Both the position numbers and the translations under genes were made by a program. Below, one piece after another: positions 1 through 45,777 of a DNA stretch of 64,000 nt. The DNA is from Burhinus oedicnemus (lineage: Eukaryota > Chordata > Aves > Charadriiformes > Burhinidae): NCBI GenBank assembly GCA_008921705.1, contig VFFE01006804.1:280790-344789 (forward strand). Reading direction: 5' to 3'. Under the pieces are notes generated by a model, which worked only from the letters and a program-made list of their open reading frames with translations, was not told the origin of the DNA and searched no databases. The number at the start of each line of letters is the position of its first letter. Within the stretch, counting starts at the first letter, position 1.

Positions 1-922
1 GATGTAAGCGATAGAGCATCTTCTTCCTCCAGGGTGGTGGTGGGTGCATGTGTGAGTACTGATGGTCTTGCCACACTGGTGGTCAGAGCTCTCCCTTTGG
101 AGGTGACTGTCCAGTACAGAGGAGCAATGCACCTGTTTGCAAGAGATGATGGATTAATTTTTTCTAGCTTTTTTTTTAAAAAAAATTTAATTCCTGCTCT
201 TACCCAGCACTCTTCTCCCCCAGACAATACCCAGAGACTGATTCCTGCCACTTCACTGGGAGGAAACAGCTCTGGTGAATCAAACAGTTGTAAATTTTTG
301 CATTTTCTCTCTCCTCCTCCTGTCCTTCTCTCAGGAACCAGTTGCCTTGTTCATGAACCTTTAAGACTGTCCCTGCAGAGAAAGCCTCAGCCTTCGGGGA
401 GCTGCTTCAAAGCAAGGCTCCTTCACACCTCTTTAATAACATGAAGGCTCAAAGGACAGTGGAGTAGAAGAGGTAAAGGACAAACAGGCTGGAATTGCTC
501 TGTGCAGACGTATAAAAGAGTTTGTATCGACGTTCAGGCAAGGGATGAATGACACAGTCAGCTCACCACCCTGGTCCTGGCTCCCTCAACCATGAAGACC
601 CTGACAGGACATAGTCTGGTCTAGGCATTAGAAGAAGGTCAGGATCTGGGCTCTGTCCCCAGCATTGTAGTAGTTGTAGATGCCCCATCCCCAGAAACAT
701 TCAAGGTCAAGTTGGATGGGGCACTGAGCAACCTGATCTAGTTGAAGATGTCCCTGCTCATTCCAGGGAGGTTGTACTAGATGACCTTTAAAGGTCCCTT
801 CCAACCCAAAGCATTCTATGTTTCTATGCAACCATCCAGACTTCTGTTGCAAGCCTGCTTACACGAGACCCATCTGCACATGTGGGTGTGCAAGCACAGC
901 TGAACATGTTTGTCCTTCACAG
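1..922 (+). other. Partial intron upstream of first visible DYSF exon
   Basis: No dysferlin exon is recognisable here; the preceding exon should end in phase 0 and encode the residues before the IYPLP motif. The stretch holds a CR1 tail at about 670-828 and otherwise unique sequence. Confidence 0.7.
670..828 (+). mobile_element. CR1 LINE 3' tail
   Basis: The segment matches the CR1 3' untranslated end as I know it: a GTTGGATGGGGC-type box, GAGCAACCTGATCTAGTTGA, GGTCCCTTCCAACCC, and a terminal ATTCTATG-type octamer. It is 5'-truncated to about 160 bases. The minus-strand open frame over it (628-852) is a by-product of the repeat, not a gene. Confidence 0.9.
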
Positions 923-33683
<32,761 letters not shown>

Positions 33684-33960
33684 AGCTGTGCTGGAAGATG
33701 CCAGAAAGGTCCAGTGCCTGCCTGGGGATTTTGGAAAGAAGTTGCAGCTCTGCACTGGATCACATCAACAGATGGAGACGGAGAAGGAACAGGCTCTCTC
33801 AGGCCTTAGGCTGCTGCCAAAATGAAGATACAATTTACCCTGATGCAGTATGCAGAATCCCACCTACAGCACTCGCCTCGGAAGCAGCATGTAAAAAATA
33901 CTTATTCTGAAATAGTTCTTATTTTACTTCTTTGTCCATTGTTGTCTTCTTTTTTTTTTT
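33684..33960 (+). other. DYSF: Probable DYSF 3' untranslated region (end uncertain)
   Basis: Sequence after the stop codon. No canonical AATAAA or ATTAAA occurs in the first 1.7 kb. The nearest candidates are a variant AATGAA at 33821-33826 followed by a T-rich tract at 33950-33980, an ATTAAA at about 35445-35450, and an AATAAA at 36281-36286. The extent given assumes the first candidate and is a guess. Confidence 0.4.
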
Positions 33961-36900
33961 AAATTTTTTTATTTTTTTTTAAGCTGCTCTGATTTCTAAA
34001 GCTTGAATACCAGTGCAAAACTGAAGAAGGTGGGGGAGAAAAAGACCTTTTCATTTATAGTCTGAGCATACAAAGATGTTGCAGACCTTAGCAGAGGAGT
34101 CATGGGCTGCTGGTGTAGGCAGCACGTGCAAGCCAAAATCTCCCGGGTTCTGAGCACACTTTTCTGAGCACACACTCTGAATGAGCCTCAGTTTTCCTTT
34201 GCTGTGCAATGTGTATTATCTGGTTTATACATGTCTACTGAAGAAGAAATGTGCTGCACAGCCTGAAACCCTGGGCTGATACGTTGCCTGTCCAAAGTGA
34301 GCGAAACCCACAAGACACAGGACCCAGGGAGAGGCTGAGATGCAAAAACTGGGTAGGAGTTGGTGGTAATTGCTAAATCAAAAACCCCATCGAATTTTGC
34401 GCTCATGAAGAACTGCACAGTCTGGCTCATGTTTTTTGGAGCTTGTTTTCCCTCTGAGCTGCTCTTTCACCTCTACAGTCCCACATGCCTCCCTTCAAAA
34501 CCAGTGCTATTGTGGCAGAGAAAGAGGAGCTGGGCTGAGCCCTACTCCAAGAGCAAACCCAGGAGCAAAGCAGTGCACGCGGACTTTGCTTTTCTCCTCT
34601 CCTACTATATGCAACCCCTGCAGCCACAGTTCAGTGAATGTATTAGTCTTTTTTCTCTTGTGCTCCCAAGCATGCTTAAGCAAAACAGTACAAACCAGAC
34701 TGCGATGTAAGCTGTGAAACTCGCTGCTGGTGGGCGCTGATGAGGCAGATAACCCGCACATTTGGAAGCGGGCTTGTTTGCTTTCTGCCTTGCAAACAAA
34801 TTATTACGAGACATATCCTGCAGGTCTTGCTCAGCCTCCCACCGAGCAAATGGCAGCTGCGACAGGACTGGGATGGCAATGTTGGGACATCTCTGCTGTT
34901 TTCCGTTCCCTCCTCTTGTTTGTCTGTCTTTCTGCTGCTGCAATCAGACAGAGCAGTGTGGACTAAGAGGATTTCTAGTGTTTTGTAGTGCTGCCTCATG
35001 TCATGATGCTAATCAAAACATCATTACTCTCAAATTTACATCCTGCATCCACTCATCCTGCAAGGAACCATCTCCCAGCACAGGGCCATTATGCATGAAA
35101 GCAAATGTCCCTTTGAGAGACAGCTGTCCTGCTGCTCCGGCACTGCATGGCTTTTGCTACGGTCCCTCTGACGATAAATGGGTCTTTCCCTGCTGCCCTT
35201 CAGCAGGACGAGACATGTCTTCCTTGGTTTCATTTGTCCCCTGGAGCTGTTGCTGCTCAGCATGACACGTAAGAGCAAGTAGCAGTGAAAAGTGATCCTC
35301 AGGGATCAGAGTTTCTCAGGACAAACTGTGCTAATATAAGCTCCTGCCCTGCTCCAGCAAGGCACTTAAGCCTGTACTTAGCAGAAGGCAGGGAAAAAAA
35401 GCACACGCCTAATTGCTTTGCTGGATTGGGATGTAATGCATTGCGCATTAAATCCCTTGTTATTCAGTACTGTAGCAGCACCCGGATTGCACAGGGCAGC
35501 TCACTACCATGACTGAAGTCGGTGTCTTTGACATGAAGAACGTGCAGCTATAAAAACCTGTCCTTGCTGCTGAAGTTTGGCTGATCCAGCATCCCGTTCC
35601 CAAAAGCTTGAGTGGTGAAGTTGGCTCTGGACTTGCATGCTGCAGAGTGGGTGTTTCATCTTACCGGCACAGTTAAATGCTTCATTTCTGCATTTGTTCA
35701 GTTTTTCCCTAGAAGCCTCCCAACCTCATTTGCATCCACACCCCTGTTTATTAGCCACTATCAAACTACCAGGTCTTGGTCAAATTTTCTGTAATCCTTT
35801 CTCCCTGAGGATCTGATGAGCTGAGGAAAAAAGTTACTTGTTTGCACCTTTCTTAACGAGTTTTGGGTTCTATGTTTTATGAAAATGTTGGTGTGGTTGG
35901 TCCTTGCAGCTCTTCCACCATGACCCAGCTCTGCCAGGGTGGGGGGTGTCTGCATATCTTGCTGAGTGCTGGCACGCGTTGCTCTCCTGTCTGCAGTGGG
36001 AAATCAGGCCTGTTATTTCACTTCCTTGCTTTGGTTTGCAGAGATTGTGAAATTTCCCATCTTGGCGTTATATTGCTCTGTGACCCTTACCTGTTTCAGA
36101 AACAAAATCTTGGTGCCGAGAGCCCCAAAGAGACGAGTGACCCATCCTTGAGTGCAAAACACTGCTTATATCTGGGTGCTCATCACCTCTCCTGTCACAA
36201 CAACCACTGTCTATCGCAGCAGAAACAAGCAACCTTACCAAAACACACTCGTGCGTTACCTCTGCAGAGCCTTTACCAGCAATAAACCCCAGCACTTACC
36301 AACAGCTCTTCCCTGACAAATGAGAGTGGGTCATCAGTGGTGGGACAGCAGGATCCAGGGCATCCAGCTGCCTAAGGAAAAGGAAAGGGTTACATCCCTG
36401 CCTGCAATCCTCCATGCTCCCAGCCCAGGCTACAGGGCCAATTTTCATGCCAAGAAGACTGTGGGGCTGTGGTGGGTAAAAGCAGGTCTGAGCGTCTGAA
36501 AACACCAACTTAGTCCCATTTGCATTGCTGCTTGAACAGCCACATCTGTCTGTTCACCTGACTGTGGGCGCTCCATAGCTTGGTTCTGTCTCTCCACTAA
36601 AGCCGGCCGGGAGGTAGGATCTATATAAAGTACTCCCTGCGGCTCCCTGTTATTCGGGGGTTTGAAATGGCTGGAAGACATATATATCACCTGTCTATGC
36701 CTTATATACGATAATGCAAAATACACTGTGGTTACAAATGAAATGCTCTGAAACCTTCTGTTTCCTGGTGTGTTTATTGTGTTGATAGAATTACAGCACC
36801 TTCCCTCTTTGGTGTGGGAATGCAAAAATACAGCTGGAAGGAAGAGGACAGGGAGGCGGCTGTTGCTCTGCTCTTATTTTCTCACCTCTCTGCTGCTGTT

Positions 36901-39900
36901 GCAAGGGGTACAATGCTTCACAGAAAGTGTAGAGAAGGGAGGACAGATGTGGAACCGGGGCTGCAATGCTCCTTAGGTAACGTGGCCACTCGTACCTCTG
37001 CCAGTGGCGTTTTCCTTCTGAGATGCTGCGTTGCAGAATAGTGAAATGACCCAGCTGTGGCAATGCGCACGCTCCCCTAAATGATCCCCTGGTTTGTGAC
37101 ACCGTGCAGGCTTTACGTGGGGATCACACACCTCGTCCCATGAGCTGGGAGACCACGTATACCGGCTCAGAGGGCTGATCTGTGATCTGGAGCATCTGAT
37201 GAGCCAGGAAGAGACACACGCATGCAAATGGTGTGGGTGAAGGAGCTACAGGAAACTTGTACTGTCCATGGTTTTCGGGAGCCAACCTCCAGAATTTTCC
37301 TGGTGAGTCACTTACAAAGAGGTTGATGCTCACTTCATTGACAAACCTGAACACCCAAATATGCCCACTGAAAGCCAGGGTGGAGAGGAGACGAATGGCT
37401 GGGGAAGGGGAGAGGGCAAAAGGATCCCACAGATTTCACCCTCCTGCTGCAGCGGGGAGGGCAGAAAGAGTTCACCCCATCCAGTTCCTCCGTGCACATT
37501 AAGATGGGCCTGAGCTGCTGGAATGCAAATAGCTGTCTATTCTTGGGATTCAACCCCAACAGCACTCGGACCAAGTGAAGGCCCTTCCCCTGCTTGTCTC
37601 CGCTCCTCTTCCCATTTCTGGACTTCACTCAAAAAGCAGCAAGTCCCTTTGGGTCTGTGTGAGTTTCTTCCCTAGAAGGAAAGGCTTGTCCGGCCAACAC
37701 AGCCATCATCCAGAGTGACCCGAGGATTTATTCTCTAACACCTTTTTGCAGCTGTTCAGCACCAACAGGCTGTTGCAAGGAGATGCTCCAGGTATGCAGA
37801 GAGATTTGCTGGTGAGATGAGGGCCATTTGTGCCTGAATCCCTAAATGCCTTTCCATTGCTCTGGAAGGGTGCTTTGGCACAAGAGACCCTCTCCGCTAC
37901 ATCACGTTTTGTATGACGCCTGGGATCTAGGGAGGCAGGGCATGGGGAGACCCAAATGTCCTAGACTTCATCTGAGGAAGACACAGGGGTTTGAGCCGGC
38001 ACTTTGAGCTGGCATCGTCCAAACCCAGTCTGTCCAGCCCCGCTGCAGCCTCTCACACGCCACACATCAGTGGGAAGTCCCAAAGGGGGACAAACTGTGT
38101 CACCACACCGAAGGCACGAGAGAAGTGATCCTCACTGGGGAGGAGCGGGTGACAGGAGATGAGAGGACAGGTCTTGCCTGCATGCCTTCACCTGCCCATG
38201 CATGGATGCGTGCAAAAGTTAATTGCAAAACGTTCCGCTGCTTGAACACTTTTGCAATGCTTGTTTTTCTATTATTTCCTTGGCCGCCAACTTGATGTTG
38301 CGTATAATTTAAGGCTGGAGTTATGAAGTGTGTGAGCTCCTTTAGGGATGCCCTGATGACACCCTGTTGTGTTTCACACTGCCTGGGCTCAGCCCCGTGA
38401 GCCGGAGGGCAGCGAGACGAGGAGCTGGAAAGCTGCCACCCTGCATAGGGGGGAACTCCCTTAACCTCCAGCAGGCTCGCTGGCACATTCAGAAGAACCT
38501 AGCAAAAGAGGTGAACTGATTTTTCTCTTCAATAATAACAATTTTTTATTCATTGCCTGGTCTTATTTGCTCAGAAGAGAGAGGTTTCCACCCAGAAGGG
38601 TGGCTTGTAACAAAGTGGTTTGGGGAGAGGGAGGTGGTGCAGGAGTGAGGGGGATGAGAGGTGGGAACCAGGTCAAGGTGCTGCCATAAAAATGCTTTGT
38701 GAAGCTGCTTGCAGTCGTGTTTGTTGGTTTAACCCCTACAGACGGGGCTCATTACCTGCTGACAGGATGGGAACACACCTGGTGCATGGAGGCCAGGAGA
38801 GCTGACCTAACAGGATGATCTGTAGAGAAGACCACTGTGGCCTCCTGGCCCCAAAGTCCATTAATCTTCAGATGGGAAGGTGGCGATATCCCTGGCTTCG
38901 AGTGACACAACTCATTTAAGCCTTAACTTGTGGTCTAACACCTTAAAACACTCCCAGACACAGACGGTCCTGGAACATCCTCCCTGGTAGAGGCAAGCAC
39001 AGAGGGGGTTATGATGATTATAAAGGCTGCTCCATTGACTCTGGAGCTCCTGGACTGATAGCCTGAGGTTTCTATCAACCTTCTCCATGGATAGTACCGT
39101 GCCATCACTGCCAGGACAGCCACCAGACCCATCCATGTGGCTGCAGTCTGTCTTCATCCCAGACAAGCCAAACATCACACACTTGGGGAATGATCTGTGG
39201 TGATCTGTGCATCACGCCTTCTGGGCTCTGCTCTGCACTGAGTGAGGCTGGAGACACCCAAGCAATGGGGCGTGAAACTACTGTGTCTTCATCTCTGCCA
39301 TGCATCAGCTTCCAGAAGAAAAATGAACTTTTTTTGCCCCGTCTGCTTTTCTCATTCACATCCCAGCCTCCTCAAATAACCAATGCTTTAAACACACTTT
39401 GCATCAGAGCAGGCTCAGTGCCGTGAAACTTTCTTTTACCTTTGAGTGTGACTTGGTCTGTGCTTTGGCCTTTGGGCTGACTCCAGGGAGACCCCCAGGC
39501 TGCTCGGCTCCCTGGCACTTGCCTGCTCTGTCCCTGCATTGAAGCAGTGTCAGGGCTCCTTGTCCATCAGGAGGAACACTGTATGTTGTACTGACTACTG
39601 GGCATGTCCAACAGGGTCCCCTGGCACTGCGTGACGGGTGTCCCAGCTTCTCCTCCTGCAGCTCCTGGGACAGCAGCAGCCTGCACATCCATGAAGCTGC
39701 TCTGCAGTGCAGTTGGTGAAGTCCGTGGTTTGCTCAGCACAGCAAGGCTGTGAGATTGGCACGGGGGTGAGAGCAGGTGTCTGTTATGCCATCTGTGGCT
39801 TAATTCTGCCATGGGCTAAAGCTTAGGGTGCGAGAGACTATCTACCAAAGCTTTTGGGTCCTGTACAAGTCCCCAGTAGGGTGAGGAGGCAGAAATGCAC

Positions 39901-40020
39901 CTTAACCAGGTTTTCTGCTGGAAAGCTCCAGATCAGAACTGCTTGAGGTGCTAACTACTGGGCACTTAAAATTCATTTTTGCAGTTATTGGTGCTATGAT
40001 AACAATACAAACAGTAATGC
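33961..40020. other. Downstream intergenic DNA, no gene recognised
   Basis: No coding exon, RNA gene or clear transposon is visible. A T/A-rich tract lies at 33950-33981. An AT-balanced block near 38215-38335 looks like a possible conserved non-coding element. All open frames are under 170 codons and overlap each other in several phases. Confidence 0.55.
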
Positions 40021-40029
40021 CGCACATGC

Positions 40030-40115
40030 CGGTGTTACCAGGGGCTCATTCAGGAGTCAGGCATCTACAGTGCTAGGAGCTGTACACGTTGCAGAAAAAT
40101 GGTCACTGTCTCCAC
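40030..40115 (+). mobile_element. Ancient MIR/CORE-like SINE relic
   Basis: It contains GGGGCTCATTCAGGAGTCAGG, CAGTGCTAGGAGCTGTACA and GTCACTGTCTCCACAAAATT in the order expected for the old amniote SINE with a GTGCTAGGCGCTGTACA core and a following CCCTGCCCCAAAGAGCTT box. Divergence is high. Confidence 0.5.
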
Positions 40116-43100
40116 AAAATTAAAGTAATATCTGCTCCTTTCAGGCAATACTCTGAATGGGGGCTGGAGAAAGTCAGCGGCACAACCATGGCTATTTTTC
40201 TCCACACAGGTGTTGGGTTTTATGGGTTACATATCTTCTCTCTGCTCCCAGTGGCACCTTACAAACAGATACAACCATGCTGCCAGCTCTACTTTGGCAC
40301 TGTCTCTGGAGGACCTCTAGCAACCAGCTGTGTCTGTGCCTTCAAGATCTGGTGTTTAAGGTTTCTGTTCGTCCATCCTGGCCACAGCAACCTGCTGTCA
40401 CAGGCAAAGTCAGTGTCTTACAGCTCTGATACTGCTCAGATCCAAAGCTCAACTGCAGAGGAGCTCAAATTGCCAGACACTTCAGCGAAAGATGCAGCAG
40501 GTTTGCAATGCAAATAGACCCAGCTGTAATCCCTCTCAATGCTGAATTATGTGCTCAAGACTTAAGGGTGAATTCAAGGTAATACTGAGGTCAGTAACTG
40601 TGATCAACATGAGGAAAACCCACCAAGGCTGTGTGCTCTCCTGCATGTTCTGTCCCTTCATTGCCCCCTTGATTCCTGGCTCTGTGGGGAGCTGTACCCC
40701 GTGCAGTATGCTTTTAGCAATCAGCCCATTTTACTGTGAGTATGCAGGCGCTTGTCCCTCTTTCCATGGGCATCTGCTCAGTCTGACATCTTATACACCC
40801 CTGCCTGTGTGCTAGATGTCCGGCTTTAGTTTCAGGCCATATGCACAATCATCCAGCCTGTGAGGTGATAGAATAATCCCAGTAAAGGGTGGCTGTGGCT
40901 GATGCTGCTTTGCTGAGCCAGGAGTGAATGACTGTCATACTGCCCAAACCCTGCCCGAGGCAGTGGGCACAGACAGACTGTCTGCTCCCTTGGCCTCCTG
41001 GGAAGGGGGATCAGCATCTGGAGTGGGGACCATATTCCCTTCTTGCAGCATTTACAGTGCTCAGCTGGTGCAGGATCAAGACATCAAAGTGTCTTGTCCT
41101 GCTTCACAGTCCTGGGGCAGTCATTTTATGTTCAGTCTTTAGCAGCTGATGGGATCCAGCTGAGATGTTTATTTGTGGCTGAGTGGATCCCATCAAGAAG
41201 TCTGGAGAACATGGACGAAAATTTCTTATCCCTTCAGACTATGACTCTAGGACACTATGACCGAGACACAAGAACAAGGAATGGAAGGAAACGTGACTGT
41301 GATCCAGGTTGGCATGTTTGCACCCTTGTCTGAACTTGTAGCCACAGGACAAAGCAGAATCTCAGAAAAGGACTCTTGAGTGGGGCTGAGAATTTCTGTG
41401 CAGAACAAGGACTTTTCCCATTAGGTCACAAATAGAATGCTAAATGATTGCAAAACAAGTTACACAGGATCAGTGCTGCAGGGTTTAACATGCCCTTTGT
41501 CATTTCTCTACACTCGTTCTGGATCACAGGCAGGAGATGAGAGCAAATGGTTCCTCAAACCTGGAGGGTGCTGCCTACGTGTCATGTCATGAAAGAACTG
41601 TGCAAAGAAAACATGGACATCAGTGAATGAAGGTCTCACACTTTGAACTGAATCAATAATACCACAAGGAGAAGTGCTTTGTGCTCTTTCCATCATGCCC
41701 ACAAGGTTTTAAGGCACAGAAAGGTCACAGCCACGTCTGTCTCACTGTGGTGAAGTCGTGGCATCTCCTCTCCTTGTCTTCAACAATGTCTGCCTGCTGC
41801 ATCTCAAGGACCTCAAGCGTGCTTTTTGTCCACGCTTTGGGCTACAGCTGTAGTACAAAGGGTCCATGTTGTGCCTGGGGTAGGATGAACCAGGCTTGTC
41901 ATCAGCTCAACCATGTCCACCCAGTCTGTGGGGAAGAGACTCCATGGGGAAGTTCTCCATGTTTCAGCTCCCCATGGCCAGATTGCTGTGGTTTTCAGGC
42001 TCAGGGAACATTTTAGCAAGGGCCTGAAAACTGAGAGTGTGGACAGAGGGTGAGTCTGGTCTGAGGGATAAGCTGGAATGTGTACCGGGCTGCGACAGTA
42101 GAGACACCTTCAAATCACAGGTCCAGCTGGTTGATGAGAACAGAAGTGTTCCTCTGAGCTGTGTGTGGCCAGGCTATACCTTCCCTTTGCTTTTCCCCTC
42201 TCTTTGGTCTTTTACCCCTCTCTCCTCCATCCTCTCCTTCTTTTTCATTTGTGGTTTGCCATCAGTTTGTGTCCAGACCTCATCAAGGTCTGCCATCCCA
42301 GGAGGCGAAGGGAATTACAGCCTCACAAATTAGGAAAGCCCCAGCTCTTGCAAAACTGGCCTCCCTCTCCCTCTTCATCCTTCTTCTCAGAACATGTGTG
42401 AAAGAAATTCGTCTGTTCTCCTACCTCCCGACAATGGGACCTTTTGGTGGTTTCCTCTGGAAACAGCATAATCCCATGTTTATGAAAAGCACGAAGCCAG
42501 GGCACTTAAACTGGATCGAGTGCCTGGGGCCGGCTCGGCAGCCGGTGGAGAAGGCGGCAGGCTCTTTATCCCCTTTTTTTTTGTCCTTTGGAGCAGACTC
42601 AAGGTTGTACTTCTGTCTGAAGCAAATAAAGACAAATAGGATTTGGTGGATATGGAAAAGGGAAAAAAAAAAACCTGAACAAGCAAGAGATTTATGGTTG
42701 CTGGTTGCCAATGAAAACACAGTGGGAAGAGTCATCTGCTTGCAATGTAGATGGCTGTAGGCTGGAAAACAAAGCCTGAATTGATTGTCTTCCTCTGTAG
42801 TCAACAGAGAGCAATTGGCACCTGTCAGGATTAGTCACTGCAGCTGAAGACAGCATGTCAAAGTGCTGGGCTGTATCTGTCCGGGGACTTGGAGCTGCCC
42901 AGTGACTCTAGAGGGACAAGAAGGTCATCAGTGTGGCTTTGCATTCTACTTCTTCAGTACCAGAAGTCCAGCAAGATGCGACCCAGCCCAGCTTTGGTGG
43001 AGGTCCCCTCACGGTAGCATGCTGCTGCCCATCCCATCTTTGTTACCCCGGGGACTGTGAGCAATCTGGAGTCAGACACCTCAAAATCATTACTTTTTTT

Positions 43101-43555
43101 AGAACTTAGGCAATCTGAAAAAAGAAAATAGATAGAATAATATAAAGGCTGCTCTTTTTTTTTTTCCGCCTTTCCTAGCTGTCTGAGTAATCAGGGATTT
43201 GAAATTCCAAGATTTTCTTTGCAAGTAAAAAACCTAAAAATACACATATTTTCATATGAGAACTGCCATTCTGACATATCCTTCAACTCCAACACTGGCT
43301 CTTTTAAGAAATACCAGAAAACACAAATCTTATGAGCAATGGAGACACCTGGTATCATCTTCCTTGTGGCTTCAACATGGGAAACCACACAGTAATGTTG
43401 GAGACCTTTACTAATCCTCAAATGGTTTGTAAAAAACGAAACCTTGAAAGGATAATCCCTTCCTTCCTACCTCCACCACCCATCTCAACCAGGTGACAGG
43501 GAGAATTAGCACGAATTAGGGACCTGTCCCAGATGTAGTCCATTCTGGGCAACTT
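40116..43555. other. Intergenic DNA, nothing recognised
   Basis: Unique sequence with a polypyrimidine-rich patch at 42175-42260. I see no gene or repeat family. Long frames such as 42161-42760 reflect pyrimidine richness and contain no domain. Confidence 0.5.
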
Positions 43556-43770
43556 CAGCCTTCCTGCAAAACTGGATGGAAGCGAGTCAGCCAAGGATCT
43601 GGAGCAAATGCAGGGAAGAGATATGGGGCATCTGGGAGAATGGAGACTCCTTGTAGGAAAAGATTAGAAGACATAGGCTTGTTTAGCCCAGGAAGAAGCA
43701 GACACAGAGGACTCTGACAACCACAAAACAGACTGGAGCAAATCCCAACCAAGGAGAAGGGCTAAAAGAA
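43556..43770 (+). mobile_element. Decayed CR1 body fragment
   Basis: It includes AAAAGATTAGAAGACATAGG, CTTGTTTAGCCCAGGAAGAA and GCAGACACAGAGG, corresponding to the CR1 box that reads GGNTTGTTTAGCCTGGAGAAG and its successor in intact copies. Both ends are indistinct. Confidence 0.5.
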
Positions 43771-45716
43771 AATGTTGGCATAAGAGATAAAGTAGAGAGA
43801 AAATGGCTGTGGATACACTCAGGCTTTTATTGCAGCTAGAGCATCAGCTGAGGTCATACTGGGTCTTGACTTTCCCTCAGAGTTGGACCCTCCTGCATGA
43901 TGCTTCATGTCCCCATGCCTCAGGCTTTCCACCTCAAAGGGTTTGCTGCTTGAGTCTCAGCTGTGATCCGTAAAGCCTCAGTTCCTGCTGGCTTCACTCA
44001 GAGTAACAGGATCTGCTTTTTAGCTGCCCAGCAGCTCCAGCTCTCAGTTTTCTTTTCAATGTCTCTGGGATGCTCATTACTGTCTCCAAAGGAAAGATAT
44101 TCTGCTAAACACGGACACTCTCACCATAAATCTGGTTCCAAGCATGCAACAAGATTGGATAAAAGCAAGTTTAACAATGTGCTCACCTCTTTCTAGCAAA
44201 GCAGAACTTATCACACACTTCCAGTCTGAAAACCACCACACAGATAGTTCAAGTGGCTGTGACTGATTGCACTGGGACTAACCTTACTGTCTTTATTTCA
44301 CCCAAGCTGAAAGACCATGGAGGACTGGTGTTGAAGTGTTCATTTCACCTGTCACAAGTGAAGTTCATGAAGAACTAAAGCCTGAATTCGGATGGTTTAG
44401 AGCTCCAGTGGTGAGGGCAATTGTCCATTCTCTCCTTGCCTTCACCATGGCACTGGGAAAATTCCCTTTTGCTAAGCTCTGGGCTGTTCTGGGCTCCTGC
44501 TCTGTGGACCCAAGCAAAGCCACAGGCATCACGTTGGACCATGCGGAACTTACAAGCTCTTTGGTCCAAGTTCTATCCAGTCTCACCCTGCCAAGGAGAA
44601 GCAGACACTAGAGAGGATCTGTAGGAAATCCATTTCTGGTATGCTGGTGGGTGTATGAGACATGCCAGGCTACCTATTTCAGTGGGGTCTGCTTGCTATT
44701 AAAGTGCAGGAGACCATCTGAAGCACTGGAGACCATTAAATGCTACTTTTCAGCAACAGACTTTTGAAACTGGCTGTTTATTTTTATATATGGTGAGCTG
44801 TGCAATGAATGCTGCAGAAGAAATAAAAGCAAAGAAAAAACTGCTAGTGGGTTGCAGGATGGAAAAACATCAGGCTATCAAACACACCTTCCCTTCTCCT
44901 ACATCCCGATCGTGGAAAGCCCCTTAACAGATATATCAGCTTCTTCATCACCTCGAGACAATGGAGTATCCAGATTCTGTAGCTGAAATGTGAATAATTT
45001 GTGTGGAGTGAAATGTGTTTTTTAGCTTACCTGGAAAAGATTGCCTGGCTGACAGTAGGCATATGGATCCTTCATCCAAGCGTGCCACCTCTGAGGCCTC
45101 AAAACAAGGTTAAGAGGGATGAAACAAACTGAAATGGTTTGAAGTCTATCAATTCCTAAAGGGAAATACACTATGTAGTGCCAGGGATAGGCTGGATGTT
45201 GTGACTCCAGGTTGCAGCAGGTCCCTTCCTCCAGCTTCTCCAACACTGGCAGATGGATCATCTTTAAACCAAGCACCATTTTTAATCTCAGAAGCCAGCT
45301 CTGCTGGGAGGAACATTTTGTCACAAAATGGGGAGCAGACTGAGTGAGTGGAAGCAAACACTGGAACAGGTGAAAAAGCACATGCTTTCCCTGAAAATGC
45401 ATGAAAAAAAGCATTTAAAAATGCTCATTTCACTCAGAAGTTCTCATAGGAATTTGGAAGGCTCCTGACAGAAAAAACAAACTGTTCTGGTTTAAAACAG
45501 AACAAGAAAAGGTCACATTTGGTGGTTTTACGTCACCCTTATTTTCTCTCCTTGTCTTCCATGGTAGAAACAACAAAACTCAAAATGAAAACATGCAACA
45601 AAAAGAGAATTGTCTGCAGCTATTCTTATTTTAGCCAAAGCACTGAGGAGTCTCCCCATCAAACATGCTAGTAACATTTATTATTAGTAGTATTAGTATT
45701 ATTTGTATTATCGGTG

Positions 45717-45717
<1 letters not shown>
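43771..45717. other. Intergenic DNA, nothing recognised
   Basis: No gene, RNA or repeat family that I can identify. Confidence 0.5.

Positions 45718-45757
<40 letters not shown>
45718..45757 (+). repeat. (TTA)n microsatellite, truncated by assembly gap
   Basis: About 13 uninterrupted TTA units, preceded by an imperfect stretch of the same repeat from about 45680, and cut off by the N gap. The true length is unknown. Confidence 0.95.
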
Positions 45758-45777
45758 NNNNNNNNNNNNNNNNNNNN
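45758..45777. other. Assembly gap (20 N)
   Basis: Twenty N between two different simple repeats. A round-number gap like this is normally a placeholder, so the real distance is not known. Confidence 0.99.

Noticed and set aside
1..10. The window starts with GATGTAAGCG, which looks like an exon end followed by a splice donor.
   Set aside because: The next dysferlin exon needs a preceding exon ending in phase 0, and the residue before it should be Lys in the family; GAT does not fit. Three bases are too few to support an exon.
628..852. Minus-strand frame reading [20 protein letters not shown], which resembles many database 'proteins'.
   Set aside because: It is the reverse complement of a CR1 tail, and such entries are known translation artefacts of this repeat. 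The frame at 2826-3131 has the same origin.
42161..42760. A 199-codon + strand frame with a hydrophobic start.
   Set aside because: The hydrophobic part is a translated polypyrimidine tract. No family similarity, no splice or promoter context.
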